This document shows, in pieces, positions 1 through 8,895 of a stretch of 64,000 nt of DNA (position 1 is its first letter; each line of letters begins with the position of its first letter). Under the pieces are notes generated by a model, which was not told where the DNA came from, made no database searches, and saw only the letters and a list, made by a program, of their open reading frames with translations. A program made the translations under genes and the position numbers. Source of the DNA: Longivirga sp963711805. GTDB lineage: Bacteria; Actinomycetota; Actinomycetes; S36-B12; CAIYMF01. The stretch is from positions 558,001-622,000 of the forward strand of contig CAVQFE010000010.1 in NCBI GenBank assembly GCA_963711805.1. Direction: 5' to 3'.

Positions 1-1814
1 GCCACGCGACCACGCTCGTGGCCGGCCTCGAGCGGCTCGGCGCGACCGTGGCGAGCGGGCTGTTCTTCGACACCGTGCGCGTGACCGTCCCCGGCCGCGC
101 GCGCGACGTCGTCCGCGCCGCCGAGGCGAGCGGCGTCAACCTGCTCCTGGCCGACGACGACACCGTCGGGATCAGCACGGACGAGACGACGACGCGCCGC
201 GACCTGCTCGCGGTGTGGGACGCGTTCGCGGCGGTGCTCGGCACCGAGCGCATCACCGAGGGCGACGTCGACGCCCTCACCGCGGACGCGAGCCGGGTCC
301 TGCCGGCGTCGGCGCGACGCACGTCGGAGTTCCTCACCCACCCGACGTTCCACGACCACCGCAGCGAGACCGCGATGCTCCGCTTCCTGCGGATGCTCTC
401 CGACAAGGACATCGCGCTCGACCGCGCGATGATCCCCCTCGGCTCCTGCACGATGAAGCTCAACGCCACCACGGAGATGGAGCCGATCACCCAGCCCGGC
501 TGGGCGTCGATCCACCCGTTCGCGCCGCTGCACCAGGCGGAGGGCTACCTCGAGCTGATCCGCGGGCTCGAGCGCTACCTCGTCGAGATCACCGGCTACG
601 ACGCCGTCTCGCTGCAGCCGAACGCGGGAAGCCAGGGCGAGTTCTCCGGTCTGCTCGCGATCCGGCGCTACCACCTCGACCGCGGCGACACGCACCGCGA
701 CGTGTGCCTCATCCCGAGCAGCGCCCACGGCACCAACGCGGCGAGCTCCGTGATGGCGGGGCTACGCGTCGTCGTCGTGGCGTGCACCGAGTCCGGCGAC
801 GTCGACCTCGACGACCTGCGGGCCAAGATCGCGGAGCACGGCGACCGGCTCGCCGCCGTGATGATCACCTACCCGTCGACGTACGGCGTCTACGAGGAGA
901 CCGTCTCCGACATCTGCGCGCTCGTGCACGACGCCGGTGGCCAGGTGTACGTCGACGGCGCGAACCTCAACGCGCTCGTCGGTCTGGCCAAGCCGGGCAA
1001 GTTCGGCGCCGACGTCTCGCACCTGAACCTGCACAAGACGTTCTGCATCCCGCACGGCGGGGGAGGACCCGGGGTCGGCCCGGTCGCGGCGCGTGCGCAC
1101 CTCGCGCCCTACCTGCCCGGTCACCCGCTGCGTCCCGAGGCCGGCCCGCTGGGTCGCGGCCACGCCGACGGCGGCACCGGCGCGGTGAGCGGTGCGCCCT
1201 GGGGCAGCGCGGGGATCCTGCCCATCCCGTGGGCGTACATCCGCCTCATGGGCGGCGACGGCCTCACCCGCGCGACCCAGGTCGCCGTGCTGTCCGCGAA
1301 CTACGTGGCGGCGCGACTGCGCGACGCGTACCCGGTCCTCTACACCGGCCGGGACGGGCTCGTGGCCCACGAGTGCATCGTCGACCTGCGCGAGATCACG
1401 AAGGACACCGGTGTCACGGTCGACGACGTCGCGAAGCGGCTGATCGACTACGGCTTCCACGCGCCGACGATGTCGTTCCCCGTCGCGGGCACGCTCATGA
1501 TCGAGCCCACGGAGAGCGAGGACCTCGGCGAGCTGGACCGCTTCTGCGACGCGATGCTCGCGATCCGGGCCGAGATCGACGAGGTCGCCAACGGCACGTG
1601 GTCGGCGGAGGACTCGCCGCTGCGCGGGGCGCCGCACACCGCGGCGTCGCTCCTCGGCGAGTGGGACAAGCCCTACTCCCGCGAGCTGGCGGCGTTCCCG
1701 GTCGAGTCGCTGCGCGCGCAGAAGTACTGGTCGCCGGTCCGTCGGATCGACGGTGCGTACGGCGACCGCCACCTGGTCTGCTCCTGCCCACCGCCGGAGG
1801 CCTTCGCCGAGTAG
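1..1814 (+). CDS. gcvP: Glycine dehydrogenase (decarboxylating), P-protein, C-terminal part
   Basis: This is the P-protein of the glycine cleavage system, a cytoplasmic PLP enzyme that decarboxylates glycine and passes the aminomethyl group to lipoyl-GcvH. The reading frame is open at the left edge of the window, so only about 603 C-terminal residues of an expected 950 or so are visible. The PLP-lysine region is clear (NLHKTFCIPHGGGGPGVG near base 1030), as are the glycine-rich PLGSCTMKLNAT and SGAPWGSAGILPI segments typical of the second half-domain. The gene ends with TAG at 1812-1814. No gcvT or gcvH lies downstream, so any glycine-cleavage operon must be to the left. The frame looks intact throughout. 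Confidence 0.96.
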   Translation, partial: HATTLVAGLERLGATVASGLFFDTVRVTVPGRARDVVRAAEASGVNLLLADDDTVGISTDETTTRRDLLAVWDAFAAVLGTERITEGDVDALTADASRVLPASARRTSEFLTHPTFHDHRSETAMLRFLRMLSDKDIALDRAMIPLGSCTMKLNATTEMEPITQPGWASIHPFAPLHQAEGYLELIRGLERYLVEITGYDAVSLQPNAGSQGEFSGLLAIRRYHLDRGDTHRDVCLIPSSAHGTNAASSVMAGLRVVVVACTESGDVDLDDLRAKIAEHGDRLAAVMITYPSTYGVYEETVSDICALVHDAGGQVYVDGANLNALVGLAKPGKFGADVSHLNLHKTFCIPHGGGGPGVGPVAARAHLAPYLPGHPLRPEAGPLGRGHADGGTGAVSGAPWGSAGILPIPWAYIRLMGGDGLTRATQVAVLSANYVAARLRDAYPVLYTGRDGLVAHECIVDLREITKDTGVTVDDVAKRLIDYGFHAPTMSFPVAGTLMIEPTESEDLGELDRFCDAMLAIRAEIDEVANGTWSAEDSPLRGAPHTAASLLGEWDKPYSRELAAFPVESLRAQKYWSPVRRIDGAYGDRHLVCSCPPPEAFAE

Positions 1815-1849
1815 CTCTCGGGGACTCGTCGTCGGCCCAGAGCCGAGAG
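1815..1849 (+). terminator. Weak hairpin after gcvP
   Basis: A 7-bp inverted repeat (CTCTCGG / CCGAGAG) starts at the base after the gcvP stop codon with a loop of about 21 nt. There is no U-tract. It could mark the 3' end of the gcvP transcript, but the long loop makes it a weak candidate. The remaining 1850-2094 holds no gene that I can support. Confidence 0.25.
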
Positions 1850-2094
1850 TGATCAGGCGCAGCTCTCGCCGAGACGATCCGACCGGATGTTGGGTCGCAT
1901 TGCTCGTCCACACGCCAGAGTCGAACGCGGTCGGTTCTGGCGTGGGAGAGCGCCGGCGAGATCTACGCCCGCCTGGCCAGAGGTAGAGCGGGACGACGAT
2001 CACCCAGGTCTGGCGTCACGCTAGTCTCCGTCGAGCGGCGATCTGGCCAGCAGCGGACCGCATCGGGCGACTGTCTCGTAGGGGGAGGGTGACG

Positions 2095-3333
2095 GTGCCT
2101 GGTGCCCGCCTTCGGATCATGTCGCTCGCTCTGCTGATCGCTGGTGCGGTGGTCGCGGTCTGGTCGGTCTGGGGTGGCGACTTCACTGACCTGTCCGTCT
2201 ATGAGGCCGGTGGTCGAGCGGTCCTGCAGGGGACACCGCTCTATCGCGCCACCGGAACGTACGGTTTGCCGTTCACCTACACGCCTTTCGCCGCGTTGCT
2301 CTTCGTGCCGCTGACCTTGGCCGGGGGCGCCGCGCCCTTTCTCCTGTTCTTCGCTTCGGTCTCTGCCCTGACCCGAGTCGCTGTGCTCCTGGGGCGTGCG
2401 CTGGGCGGCAGGTGGGGTCTGGACCCGGTCGCGTGCAGCGCCGGGATCCTCGGCCTGTCGCTCATGTCCGAGCCGGTCACGGCGACATTGAGCTACGGGC
2501 AGGTGGATGCGCTCGTCCTCTGGTTGGTCGTGGAGGCTTTCGGGGCTCGACGGGCGAGCGCACCATGGATGATCGGGCTCGCATCGGCGATCAAGTTGAC
2601 TCCACTGGCATTCGTGCCTCTGATGTTCGGATCTCGTCGCTCGCGGGACGGGCTGATCAGCGTGTTCGCGTTCACCGCGACTGTTGCGCTCGGCTGGGTG
2701 GTTCAGCCGTCGGAGGCGACGCGATACTGGTCCTCGCTCGTGGTCGACGCGAGCCGCATCGGCGATGTCGCCTTCGTGAGCAACCAGTCCATCAACGGGA
2801 TGCTCTGGAGGCTCGACGGACCCGGCGGGAACCGGGTCGCTTGGGCCCTGTCCTGCCTCGCGGTCGGCCTGGTCTGCTACACCGTCGGTATCCGGGCGCT
2901 CAGGCACGGTGACTGGGTTCTGGCGGTGGGCAGCGTCGGTCTGTTCTCGTTGCTGGCATCGCCGATCTCCTGGTCGCATCACTGGGTGCTCCTCACCCCG
3001 ATGCTCGTCGCCCTGTGCCTTCGCCGGACCTCGATGTCAACCGGCCTGGCCGTCCTGGGAACGGTCGTCCTGATCAGCAGAGTCATCTGGTGGGTGCCCA
3101 TCGGGCCCGATCTCGATGACGGGCACAGCGTCTGGCAGATCCTCTCGGGCAATGCCTACGTCCTGTTCGGGCTCGCGGTGGTCGCATACCTCGCATCGAG
3201 CCTCAGGAACGGTCTGGCGCCTGGTACGCCGGTGGATGCGGCCACCACCCGCGACGACGCCGTCCAGGACGTCCATCGAACCGACCGAGCTGCGGCAGGG
3301 ACTCCGGAGCCTCCGATGGGCCTGGCCGGCTGA
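2095..3333 (+). CDS. GT87 (DUF2029) family membrane mannosyltransferase-like protein
   Basis: A polytopic membrane protein of about 412 residues with roughly ten hydrophobic segments, matching the GT87/DUF2029 family (PimE-like, polyprenol-phosphate-mannose-dependent alpha-mannosyltransferases). Family hallmarks visible are the acidic residue in the first loop (DLSVYEAGGRAVLQGTPLY), the FTYTPFAALLF segment and the SWSHHWVL segment near residue 295. I place the start at GTG 2095, because GGGGGAGG at 2081-2088 is then 6 nt upstream; a GTG at 2089 would leave no spacing. Codon choice looks slightly less GC-biased than in its neighbours, so acquisition is possible. A paralogue lies at 24885-26120. 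The acceptor substrate cannot be told from sequence. Confidence 0.85.
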   Translation: MPGARLRIMSLALLIAGAVVAVWSVWGGDFTDLSVYEAGGRAVLQGTPLYRATGTYGLPFTYTPFAALLFVPLTLAGGAAPFLLFFASVSALTRVAVLLGRALGGRWGLDPVACSAGILGLSLMSEPVTATLSYGQVDALVLWLVVEAFGARRASAPWMIGLASAIKLTPLAFVPLMFGSRRSRDGLISVFAFTATVALGWVVQPSEATRYWSSLVVDASRIGDVAFVSNQSINGMLWRLDGPGGNRVAWALSCLAVGLVCYTVGIRALRHGDWVLAVGSVGLFSLLASPISWSHHWVLLTPMLVALCLRRTSMSTGLAVLGTVVLISRVIWWVPIGPDLDDGHSVWQILSGNAYVLFGLAVVAYLASSLRNGLAPGTPVDAATTRDDAVQDVHRTDRAAAGTPEPPMGLAG

Positions 3334-3346
3334 CCCAGCCGGGCGC

Positions 3347-3796
3347 TCATCGCGGGCCGGACTCCAGCTCTGCGATCGCCTTGGCAAGTCTTCGTCGGCG
3401 CGTCTCATCCGTCTTCGCGCCGGTGACGGACAGCACGTGACGCTTCTTGCCGGAGGGCGACAAGGCGTCGAACGCCGGACCGGCGGCAGGACTGCGCCTC
3501 AACGCCTCGGCCAGGTCGGACGGGACCTCGATCTCCCGAGGCGCCTCATCGAGGGTCAGCGTCACGCGGAGCCGGTCACCCGCCTGTACTCCCGCTGCCG
3601 TTCGATGCTCGGCGCTCACCGGGATCATCGAGCGACCCCCCATCACCCCGATGGTGGTGCGGTAGGAGTAGCCGCCGAGCTCCACGACCACCGCGGGTCG
3701 CTTCCCACCACCGAGGGACTCGATGACGCTCTGCGGTACCTCGATCCCCGTGGCGGTCTTGCCGTTGAGGGCCAGCTCCGCAGTGAATCCAGGCAT
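3347..3796 (-). CDS. YdeI/OmpD-associated, DUF1905-type protein
   Basis: A 149-residue protein with an N-terminal DUF1905 beta-rich module (VEIEVPQSV-like stretch, VVVELGGYSYRTTIGVMGG) followed by the helical YdeI-like tail (FDALSPSGKKRHVLSV ... RRRRLAKAIAELESG). Homologues are small cytoplasmic proteins of unknown biochemical activity. ATG 3796 is chosen because GGGGGAAGG lies just upstream on the same strand; longer in-frame starts add an Arg-rich extension with no family resemblance. It is convergent with the GT87 gene, with only 13 nt between stop codons. Confidence 0.8.
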   Translation of the reverse strand: MPGFTAELALNGKTATGIEVPQSVIESLGGGKRPAVVVELGGYSYRTTIGVMGGRSMIPVSAEHRTAAGVQAGDRLRVTLTLDEAPREIEVPSDLAEALRRSPAAGPAFDALSPSGKKRHVLSVTGAKTDETRRRRLAKAIAELESGPR

Positions 3797-3881
3797 CCTT
3801 CCCCCATCCTCGATTGCCGGGCCGACGCCGCCGAGCCTACGGCCGGCGATTCGCGCCGGAGCCGAATGGACGCAACCGCGT

Positions 3882-4784
3882 CTAGGCGAGGTGTCCCGTC
3901 GAGAGCCACCGGTGCGTGTCGAGGATGTCCCGGATCGGGTCTTCCGCGAAGTGCCCGCCACCGGGTGTCTCGATCACGAGCGCATGCGGTACGACCCGCG
4001 CGAGGAAGCGACCGTGCGCGACCGGTAGCGAGGTGTCCTCGTCGCCGTAGGTGACGAGGACGGGCACTCGGATGGCGGTGAGGTCGAATCCCCAATCCGT
4101 GACGAAGGCCAGCGTGTCATCCACGGAGCCGCCCACTCCGTCGATCGCCTGCTCGGGGATGATGCGGCGGAACGCCTCGATGGTCTCGGGGCGCTCCAGG
4201 AACCCGACGTCGATGTCGTTCGCCGCGTCGCCGAGGATCGCACCGGGGGCGGTCGCGATGCGTTGCTCCATCCGCCGCTGAGCCGCCGTCATCTCGGCGG
4301 TGAGCACGTCTTCTCCCGCCTCCGCCCAAGCGAGCTCCGCAGCGATCTCGTCGCCCATGCCCCCCACCCACTCGTGACGAGTGAGCCCACCCGGGCCCAG
4401 AGGGGCGAGACCGGACTGGCAGGCGACCCGGTCCACTCGATCGGCGAGGAGCGCCGCACAGGCGAGTGCGTGCGGCCCACCACCCGACCCACCGACGACG
4501 GAGAACCGCGACAGCCCGAGCGCGTCCGCGACCGCGCGTATGTCGCCTGCCTCGTCCGCGACGGATCGGCCATGGTGACGGGACGAGCGTCCATACCCAG
4601 CTCGATCCGTCGTGATGTACCTGACCCCTGCACCGGCGTACACCGAGTCGTCGGGCCACCGACTCAGGCGACAACCAGGAGTTCCGTGGAGGCCGATGAC
4701 CGGATAGCCGTTCGGGTCACCCCCATCGAGGAGGGCAACCGTCCGACCGTCACCGACGGCGACGGTCGCGAAGCCTGACTCCAT
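3882..4784 (-). CDS. Alpha/beta-fold hydrolase
   Basis: A 300-residue alpha/beta hydrolase. The oxyanion-hole motif HGTPG is at residues 33-37, the nucleophile elbow is GGSGGG with Ser100, the acid is in YGDEDTSLP and the catalytic His is in GGGHFAEDP close to the C-terminus. The length is normal for the fold-1 family. Such enzymes hydrolyse esters, lactones or epoxides, and nothing here identifies the substrate. It stands alone between the DUF1905 gene and the ICL/PEPM gene on the same strand. The start ATG 4784 lacks a good ribosome-binding site, so a leaderless mRNA is possible. Confidence 0.88.
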   Translation of the reverse strand: MESGFATVAVGDGRTVALLDGGDPNGYPVIGLHGTPGCRLSRWPDDSVYAGAGVRYITTDRAGYGRSSRHHGRSVADEAGDIRAVADALGLSRFSVVGGSGGGPHALACAALLADRVDRVACQSGLAPLGPGGLTRHEWVGGMGDEIAAELAWAEAGEDVLTAEMTAAQRRMEQRIATAPGAILGDAANDIDVGFLERPETIEAFRRIIPEQAIDGVGGSVDDTLAFVTDWGFDLTAIRVPVLVTYGDEDTSLPVAHGRFLARVVPHALVIETPGGGHFAEDPIRDILDTHRWLSTGHLA

Positions 4785-4846
4785 GCGAGCGATGGTGCCG
4801 GGTCACCGATCGAGAAGCGAGCCGGGTACGGCGGTACGCAGCTCAG

Positions 4847-5656
4847 TCAGCGTGGCTCGAACAGCGCATCGGGGTTCGGCAGGTCACGGAAGCGGGAGAA
4901 GGTCCCGGTGTCGGCGATCTCCTGCGCCGCCTGCCGGAAGCTCAGCCAGGCGGCGCGGGCGAGCGTGCCACCGACGCTGATCCGGCGCACTCCCAGCGCG
5001 GCGGCCTCCGCGACCGTGATGAACGGCGTGTGGATCAGCAGGTTCACGGGCTTGGGAGCCACCGCGGCCACGATGGCCGAGACGTGTTCGACGGTGTCGA
5101 TCCGCGGCGCGTAGAGGCAGTCCGCACCGGCGTCGGCGTAGGCCCGGAGCCGAAGGATCGTGTCGTCGATGTCGGGTCGACCGGCCACGAAGCCTTCCGA
5201 GCGACCGGTGAGCACGATGTCCTGCCCGGTCTCGTCGATCGCTGCTCGTGCCGCACGCACCCGTTCGACCGCCAGCTCGATCGGGAACAGCGGATCCGCC
5301 TCGTCGCCGGTCGAGTCCTCGATCGACAGTCCCGCGATCCCGGTCGCCGCAGCACGTGTCACGTTCGTGCCGACCTGCTCCGGGTCGACGGCGTAACCGC
5401 CCTCGAAGTCCGCGTTCACCGGCAGCGATACCGCGTCGACGACGGCCGCCAGATGCTCGAGCATCTCCTCGAGCCCGACGCCTCTGTCGGCCCGACCGAG
5501 GGTCCAGGCGAAGCCGGCGCTCGTCGTGGCCAGCGCGGGGAAGCCCATCTGCTCCAGGACACGCGCGCTGCCGACGTCCCACGGGTTGGGCATGACGAAG
5601 CAACCCGACGAGTGCAGGCGGCGAAACTCAGCGACCCGCTCGGCATGCACGCTCAT
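4847..5656 (-). CDS. Isocitrate lyase/phosphoenolpyruvate mutase family protein
   Basis: A 269-residue TIM-barrel protein of the ICL/PEPM superfamily. Visible family features are the N-terminal MPNPWDVGSARVLEQMGF, the metal-binding NADFEGGYA (normally D-x-D/E in this subgroup), SIEDSTG, and TGRSEGF. It lacks the KKCGH-type cysteine loop of true isocitrate lyase, so it is better regarded as a carboxyvinyl-phosphonate/oxaloacetate-lyase-like C-C lyase of unknown substrate. ATG 5656 is preceded by a G-rich stretch. It is read in the same direction as the hydrolase at 3882-4784 but separated from it by 62 nt, so co-transcription is possible. Confidence 0.85.
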   Translation of the reverse strand: MSVHAERVAEFRRLHSSGCFVMPNPWDVGSARVLEQMGFPALATTSAGFAWTLGRADRGVGLEEMLEHLAAVVDAVSLPVNADFEGGYAVDPEQVGTNVTRAAATGIAGLSIEDSTGDEADPLFPIELAVERVRAARAAIDETGQDIVLTGRSEGFVAGRPDIDDTILRLRAYADAGADCLYAPRIDTVEHVSAIVAAVAPKPVNLLIHTPFITVAEAAALGVRRISVGGTLARAAWLSFRQAAQEIADTGTFSRFRDLPNPDALFEPR

Positions 5657-5757
5657 GGCTCACCCCGGACGTCGTAGGTCGGATCACTAGACAGCCGCTC
5701 GTCCACCCACGTCAAGATGTGGAAGAAGCCTGGGGAACACTGCCCGACTCCACGGGC

Positions 5758-6324
5758 TTACGCCGATGTCGGACTCAGGACTCGGAAGCGGAGGATGGTG
5801 ACGGCGCCGGACCGTCTGCTGCTGACCGGTTCGAGGTCCACGGGCAGGAGACCGGGGGAGGAGAAGCGGATTCCGTCGCCGGCGAGCATCGGCAGCACGT
5901 ACACCAGGATCTCGTCGACGAGCCCCCGCTGCAGACACTGGCCGGCCACGTCCGCGCCGAGGATCTCCAGGTCCTTGTCGCCGGCCGCGGCCAGTGCCGT
6001 GGCGACCGCTTCGCCGATGTCGCCGGTGAGCACCGTGACCTCCGGGTCCGGCGGCGGCTCCAGCGGCCGGTGAGTGAGGAGGAACATCGGTCCGGAGAAG
6101 GGGTAGTCGTAACTTCCCGGGTCGTCGGCCGCCATCTTGTCGCCGACGTCCCATGTCCGTCGGCCGATGAGCATGGCGCCGGTGGCCGACGCGATCTCCG
6201 CGATGTCCTCCGGCGCGACGAAGCGGCTCAGTCGTGGCCAGCTTCCCGAGTCCATCGCGTGCTGGGGACCAGCGATGAAGCCGTCCAGCGACATCGCCCT
6301 GTTCACGACCACTTTGCCGCTCAT
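5758..6324 (-). CDS. Dihydrofolate reductase family (RibD C-terminal-like) protein
   Basis: A 188-residue protein of the RibD-C/DHFR-like fold. It begins GKVVVNRAMSLDGFIAGP, carries the MLIGRRTWDVGD segment and the later LEILGADVAGQCLQRGLVDEI strand-helix, all diagnostic of the family of NADPH-dependent reductases frequent in actinobacteria. I take ATG 6324 as the start; an in-frame TTG at 6351 would add nine residues absent from the family. Its substrate is unknown. The gene is alone, with about 130 nt separating it from the broken HNH gene upstream. Confidence 0.85.
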   Translation of the reverse strand: MSGKVVVNRAMSLDGFIAGPQHAMDSGSWPRLSRFVAPEDIAEIASATGAMLIGRRTWDVGDKMAADDPGSYDYPFSGPMFLLTHRPLEPPPDPEVTVLTGDIGEAVATALAAAGDKDLEILGADVAGQCLQRGLVDEILVYVLPMLAGDGIRFSSPGLLPVDLEPVSSRRSGAVTILRFRVLSPTSA

Positions 6325-6450
6325 GTCGCGACCGCCATCCGTGGACTCCAAAGGCAGGTCACTGGAGCCTAGTCGCCACCCATATGACGGCGCGCACGTA
6401 CGTGCCGAGAACGCCCTGGTCCGAGGGTCTTGCGGTCGACCTCGGGCAAC

Positions 6451-8176
6451 CTAGAACGGTGGCTCTTCGTACGTGATCGGTGGTGGGTCGGGGTCGGGTG
6501 CTGCGGGCAGCACCGGGTGGGGTGGGACGTGGATCACCTGTCCCCACGCGGTGCGCCAGGTGTACGAGCCGTCGGACTGGGAGTCGGTGATGTCGGCGTA
6601 GCCGGCGGTCTTGAGCTGGTGACACGTGGTGCAGTGGGTGCCGCAGTTGGCGGTGTCGCTGGGTCCGTCGGGCCATTCCTCGGCGTGGTCGAGCTGGAGG
6701 CGGGACTCGGCGTGCACGGTGCAGTAGGGGGTGCGGCAGCCGGCGTCGCGGGCCAGCACGAAGCGGCGTAGCGCGTCGGGCAGGTACTGCTTGCGGCCGA
6801 AGTCGATCAGGTGCCCGGTGACCGGGTCGGTGACCATCCGCCGCCACGCGGTGGCGCACTCGGCGACCTCCCGGCCGACCGCGGGTGGGACGGGTTGCCC
6901 GTCGAGGAGGGCGACGTTGTCGGCCTCGCCGCGCAGGGTGTCCAGGTCGATGACCACGTTGAGGGTGACCGGGACCTCGGCGCGGTCCCAGTCGATCGAC
7001 CCGTCCGCGCTGCACCTCGCCGAGGATCCGGGCGGCCAGCGCGTCGGCCCGGCACGCCTCCGCGCTCTGCTCCTCGAACGCGTCCGCGAGCGTCTCGATG
7101 ACGGCGGTCGGCTCGCCCGCGTCCGCGGCGTCCGCGCCGGCGCCGGCGGCCGCGACGGTGGAGCCGGTGCCCTCGCCGGTGTCGGTGGCCGCGGAGTCAT
7201 TCGCGGCGGCGGCGGCTGCGGCTGCGCCGGCGCGACGGGCCAGTTGCAGGGCGCGGCCGTCGGCGGTGACGGTGGCCTGGATCGCGCGGATGGTGGGCCA
7301 GTCGTGGGTCAGGGCGATCATGCCCATGCCGTCCTCGAGCTGGCGGACCCACATCCGCCGCGACTCGCGGGCCTTGGCGACCCGGGCGGTGGCGTCGGGG
7401 TCGAACCGGGCGACCAGCGCGGTGACCTCGCCGATGAACTGCCCGACGGTCATCCGCTTCGCCTTGGTCAGCGCGAGGCGCCCGATCGCGTCCAACGCGG
7501 CCTCGTCGTCGACCAGCCGGGTCCGCTCCACCAGCACCGCGCAGTGGCCCTGGCTGATCTCGCCGGCGCGCAGCGCGGCGGCGAAGCCGGGGAAGACGGT
7601 GGCCAGCGCCCGGGCGACCTCGATCGCCTTGCCCGCGGCCCACCGCGAGGTCCTCCGGGCCACCGCGACCTCGTGCTCGAGGCGGATCTCGGGCAGGTAC
7701 GCCCCGCTGCTGACCGGTCCGGCCAGCGCTACCAGCGTCTTGGCCTGCATGGCGGCGACGAACGCGGCGATCCGGTCCAGCGCCTGCAGGTGCTCCAGCC
7801 GGTCCAGCTCGTCGGGCAGCCCGGCCGGGTCGATCGACTCGAGCAGCATCAGGTCCGCCGCGTGCACCGGACCCGACAACCGGGCCAGCTCCTCCGCATC
7901 ACCGGTCGCCGGCAGCGAGACCGCGGCCGCCTCCAGCTCCGCGGACCACTCCGCGCTGTCGTCGGCCGTCGTCCAGCCGTCGCGACGGTCCTCGACCGCG
8001 ACCCAGCCGTGCTCGCCCGGCACCCGGTCCTCGTCGACCCGCACCACGTCGCCGTCGACCCGCGCGCGGTCGCCGTCCACAGCCAGACCGTCCTCGCGCG
8101 GAGTCCGGTCGCCGTCGGCCGGCACCCAGTCGCCGTCGTGCGGCGCCGCGCCGTCGGGGACCGGGTCGTTCACCAT
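6451..8176 (-). pseudogene. DUF222 domain HNH endonuclease, frameshifted
   Basis: This is an actinobacterial DUF222-HNH gene read from ATG 8176. The first about 385 residues (DUF222 helical domain, including LDRIAAFVAAMQAKTLVAL and SQGHCAVLVERTRLVDDEAALD) are in one frame and the rest, with the HNH nuclease core (RTPYCTVHAESRLQLDHAEEW ... NCGTHCTTCHQLK), is in the next. The join is near 7008-7018, where removal of one base after a GTG codon (GAG GTG c AGC GCG GAC) restores the family sequence. The HNH histidine pair and the surrounding Cys residues are intact, so the gene was functional until recently, or the base is a sequencing error. DUF222-HNH genes are often multicopy and linked to mobile or reverse-transcribed elements; nothing mobile is seen here. 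Confidence 0.8.
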
Positions 8177-8279
8177 GGCCTCATTCTCGCACTGGTGTAC
8201 TAGATAAGTCCAGACTAAGAAACGAAGGAATCCACCTGCAGCCCAAGGTATCGCCGCCGTCCGACAACGAGGACGGGGC

Positions 8280-8861
8280 TCAGGTGCGTCCCTCGACCTC
8301 CTGCGCGTCGAAGAGGGACTGCTGCGCCGCCGCGTCCGTCGACATCCACGTCGCGAGCACCGCCGGCCAGCCCTCACGGCGCAGGACCTCGACCACCGCG
8401 ACGTCGTCGTCGACGACGCCGACGACGCGGCCCTCGCCCGCGATCCGCCGCAGCGCAGCGGGCTTGAACACGCGTGCCGGGCGCCGGTCGTCGGGGCGAC
8501 GCATGACGAGGCGACCCGCCGGCAGGCCGTGCCGGTCCATCCAGTCGCGGGTCAGCGCGCGGTAGTCCTCGTTGCGGCCGGTGAGGTAGACGATCCGGTG
8601 GCCCTCGGCCGAGCGCTGCTGCGCCAGTGCGATGCCGTCCGCCAGCGGCCCGTCGTCGTCCATCGAGGCGAAGAACGCGGCCCAGTCCTTGGGCCTCCGC
8701 TCGACGTGGTGCAGCCGGTGGCGGACGTCGGCCAGGACGCCGTCCACGTCGAACACCACGATCGTGGGCCGGTCGTCGGGGGCGCGGTCGGTACCGCTTT
8801 CGGGTCCGGGTGCGTCGGGCGCGCGGTCGGTACCGCCTGCGGGTCCTGGGGCGTCGGGCAC
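8280..8861 (-). CDS. HAD-superfamily phosphatase, polynucleotide kinase 3'-phosphatase-like
   Basis: A 193-residue HAD phosphatase. Motif I is FDVDGVLADVRHR, motif II is VYLTGRNEDYR, and the lysine and acidic motif III/IV are in FKPAALRRI and VGVVDDDVAVVEVL. This arrangement resembles the phosphatase half of bacterial polynucleotide kinase and related acid phosphatases; the kinase domain is absent. I choose GTG 8861 because TAGCGT lies 7 nt upstream of it on the same strand (8869-8874), giving a leaderless start. Longer in-frame starts would run into the divergent gene at 8896. After the start comes a Pro/Gly/Asp-rich linker with a repeated DAPGP-GTDRAPD unit. Confidence 0.8.
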   Translation of the reverse strand: MPDAPGPAGGTDRAPDAPGPESGTDRAPDDRPTIVVFDVDGVLADVRHRLHHVERRPKDWAAFFASMDDDGPLADGIALAQQRSAEGHRIVYLTGRNEDYRALTRDWMDRHGLPAGRLVMRRPDDRRPARVFKPAALRRIAGEGRVVGVVDDDVAVVEVLRREGWPAVLATWMSTDAAAQQSLFDAQEVEGRT

Positions 8862-8868
8862 GGTGGTG

Positions 8869-8874
8869 ACGCTA
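8869..8874 (-). promoter_or_regulatory. -10 hexamer of the HAD gene, leaderless type
   Basis: TAGCGT on the minus strand, 7 nt before GTG 8861. It lies 9 bp from the oppositely directed TAGGGT of the next gene, so the two promoters must overlap. Confidence 0.5.
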
Positions 8875-8883
8875 CGCCGTGGG

Positions 8884-8889
8884 TAGGGT
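8884..8889 (+). promoter_or_regulatory. -10 hexamer of the DUF4442 gene, leaderless type
   Basis: TAGGGT with a 6-nt spacer to ATG 8896 and no ribosome-binding site between, as expected for transcription starting at the A of the start codon. Confidence 0.55.
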
Positions 8890-8895
8890 CGCGGC

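Noticed and set aside
4847..5656. Assignment of the ICL/PEPM protein as isocitrate lyase (aceA)
   Set aside because: It is 269 residues, much shorter than AceA, and lacks the KKCGH catalytic loop.
6731..8203. A 490-codon plus-strand frame opposite the DUF222-HNH gene
   Set aside because: Its product is repetitive Gly/Arg/Asp-rich sequence; the minus strand carries recognisable DUF222 and HNH blocks.
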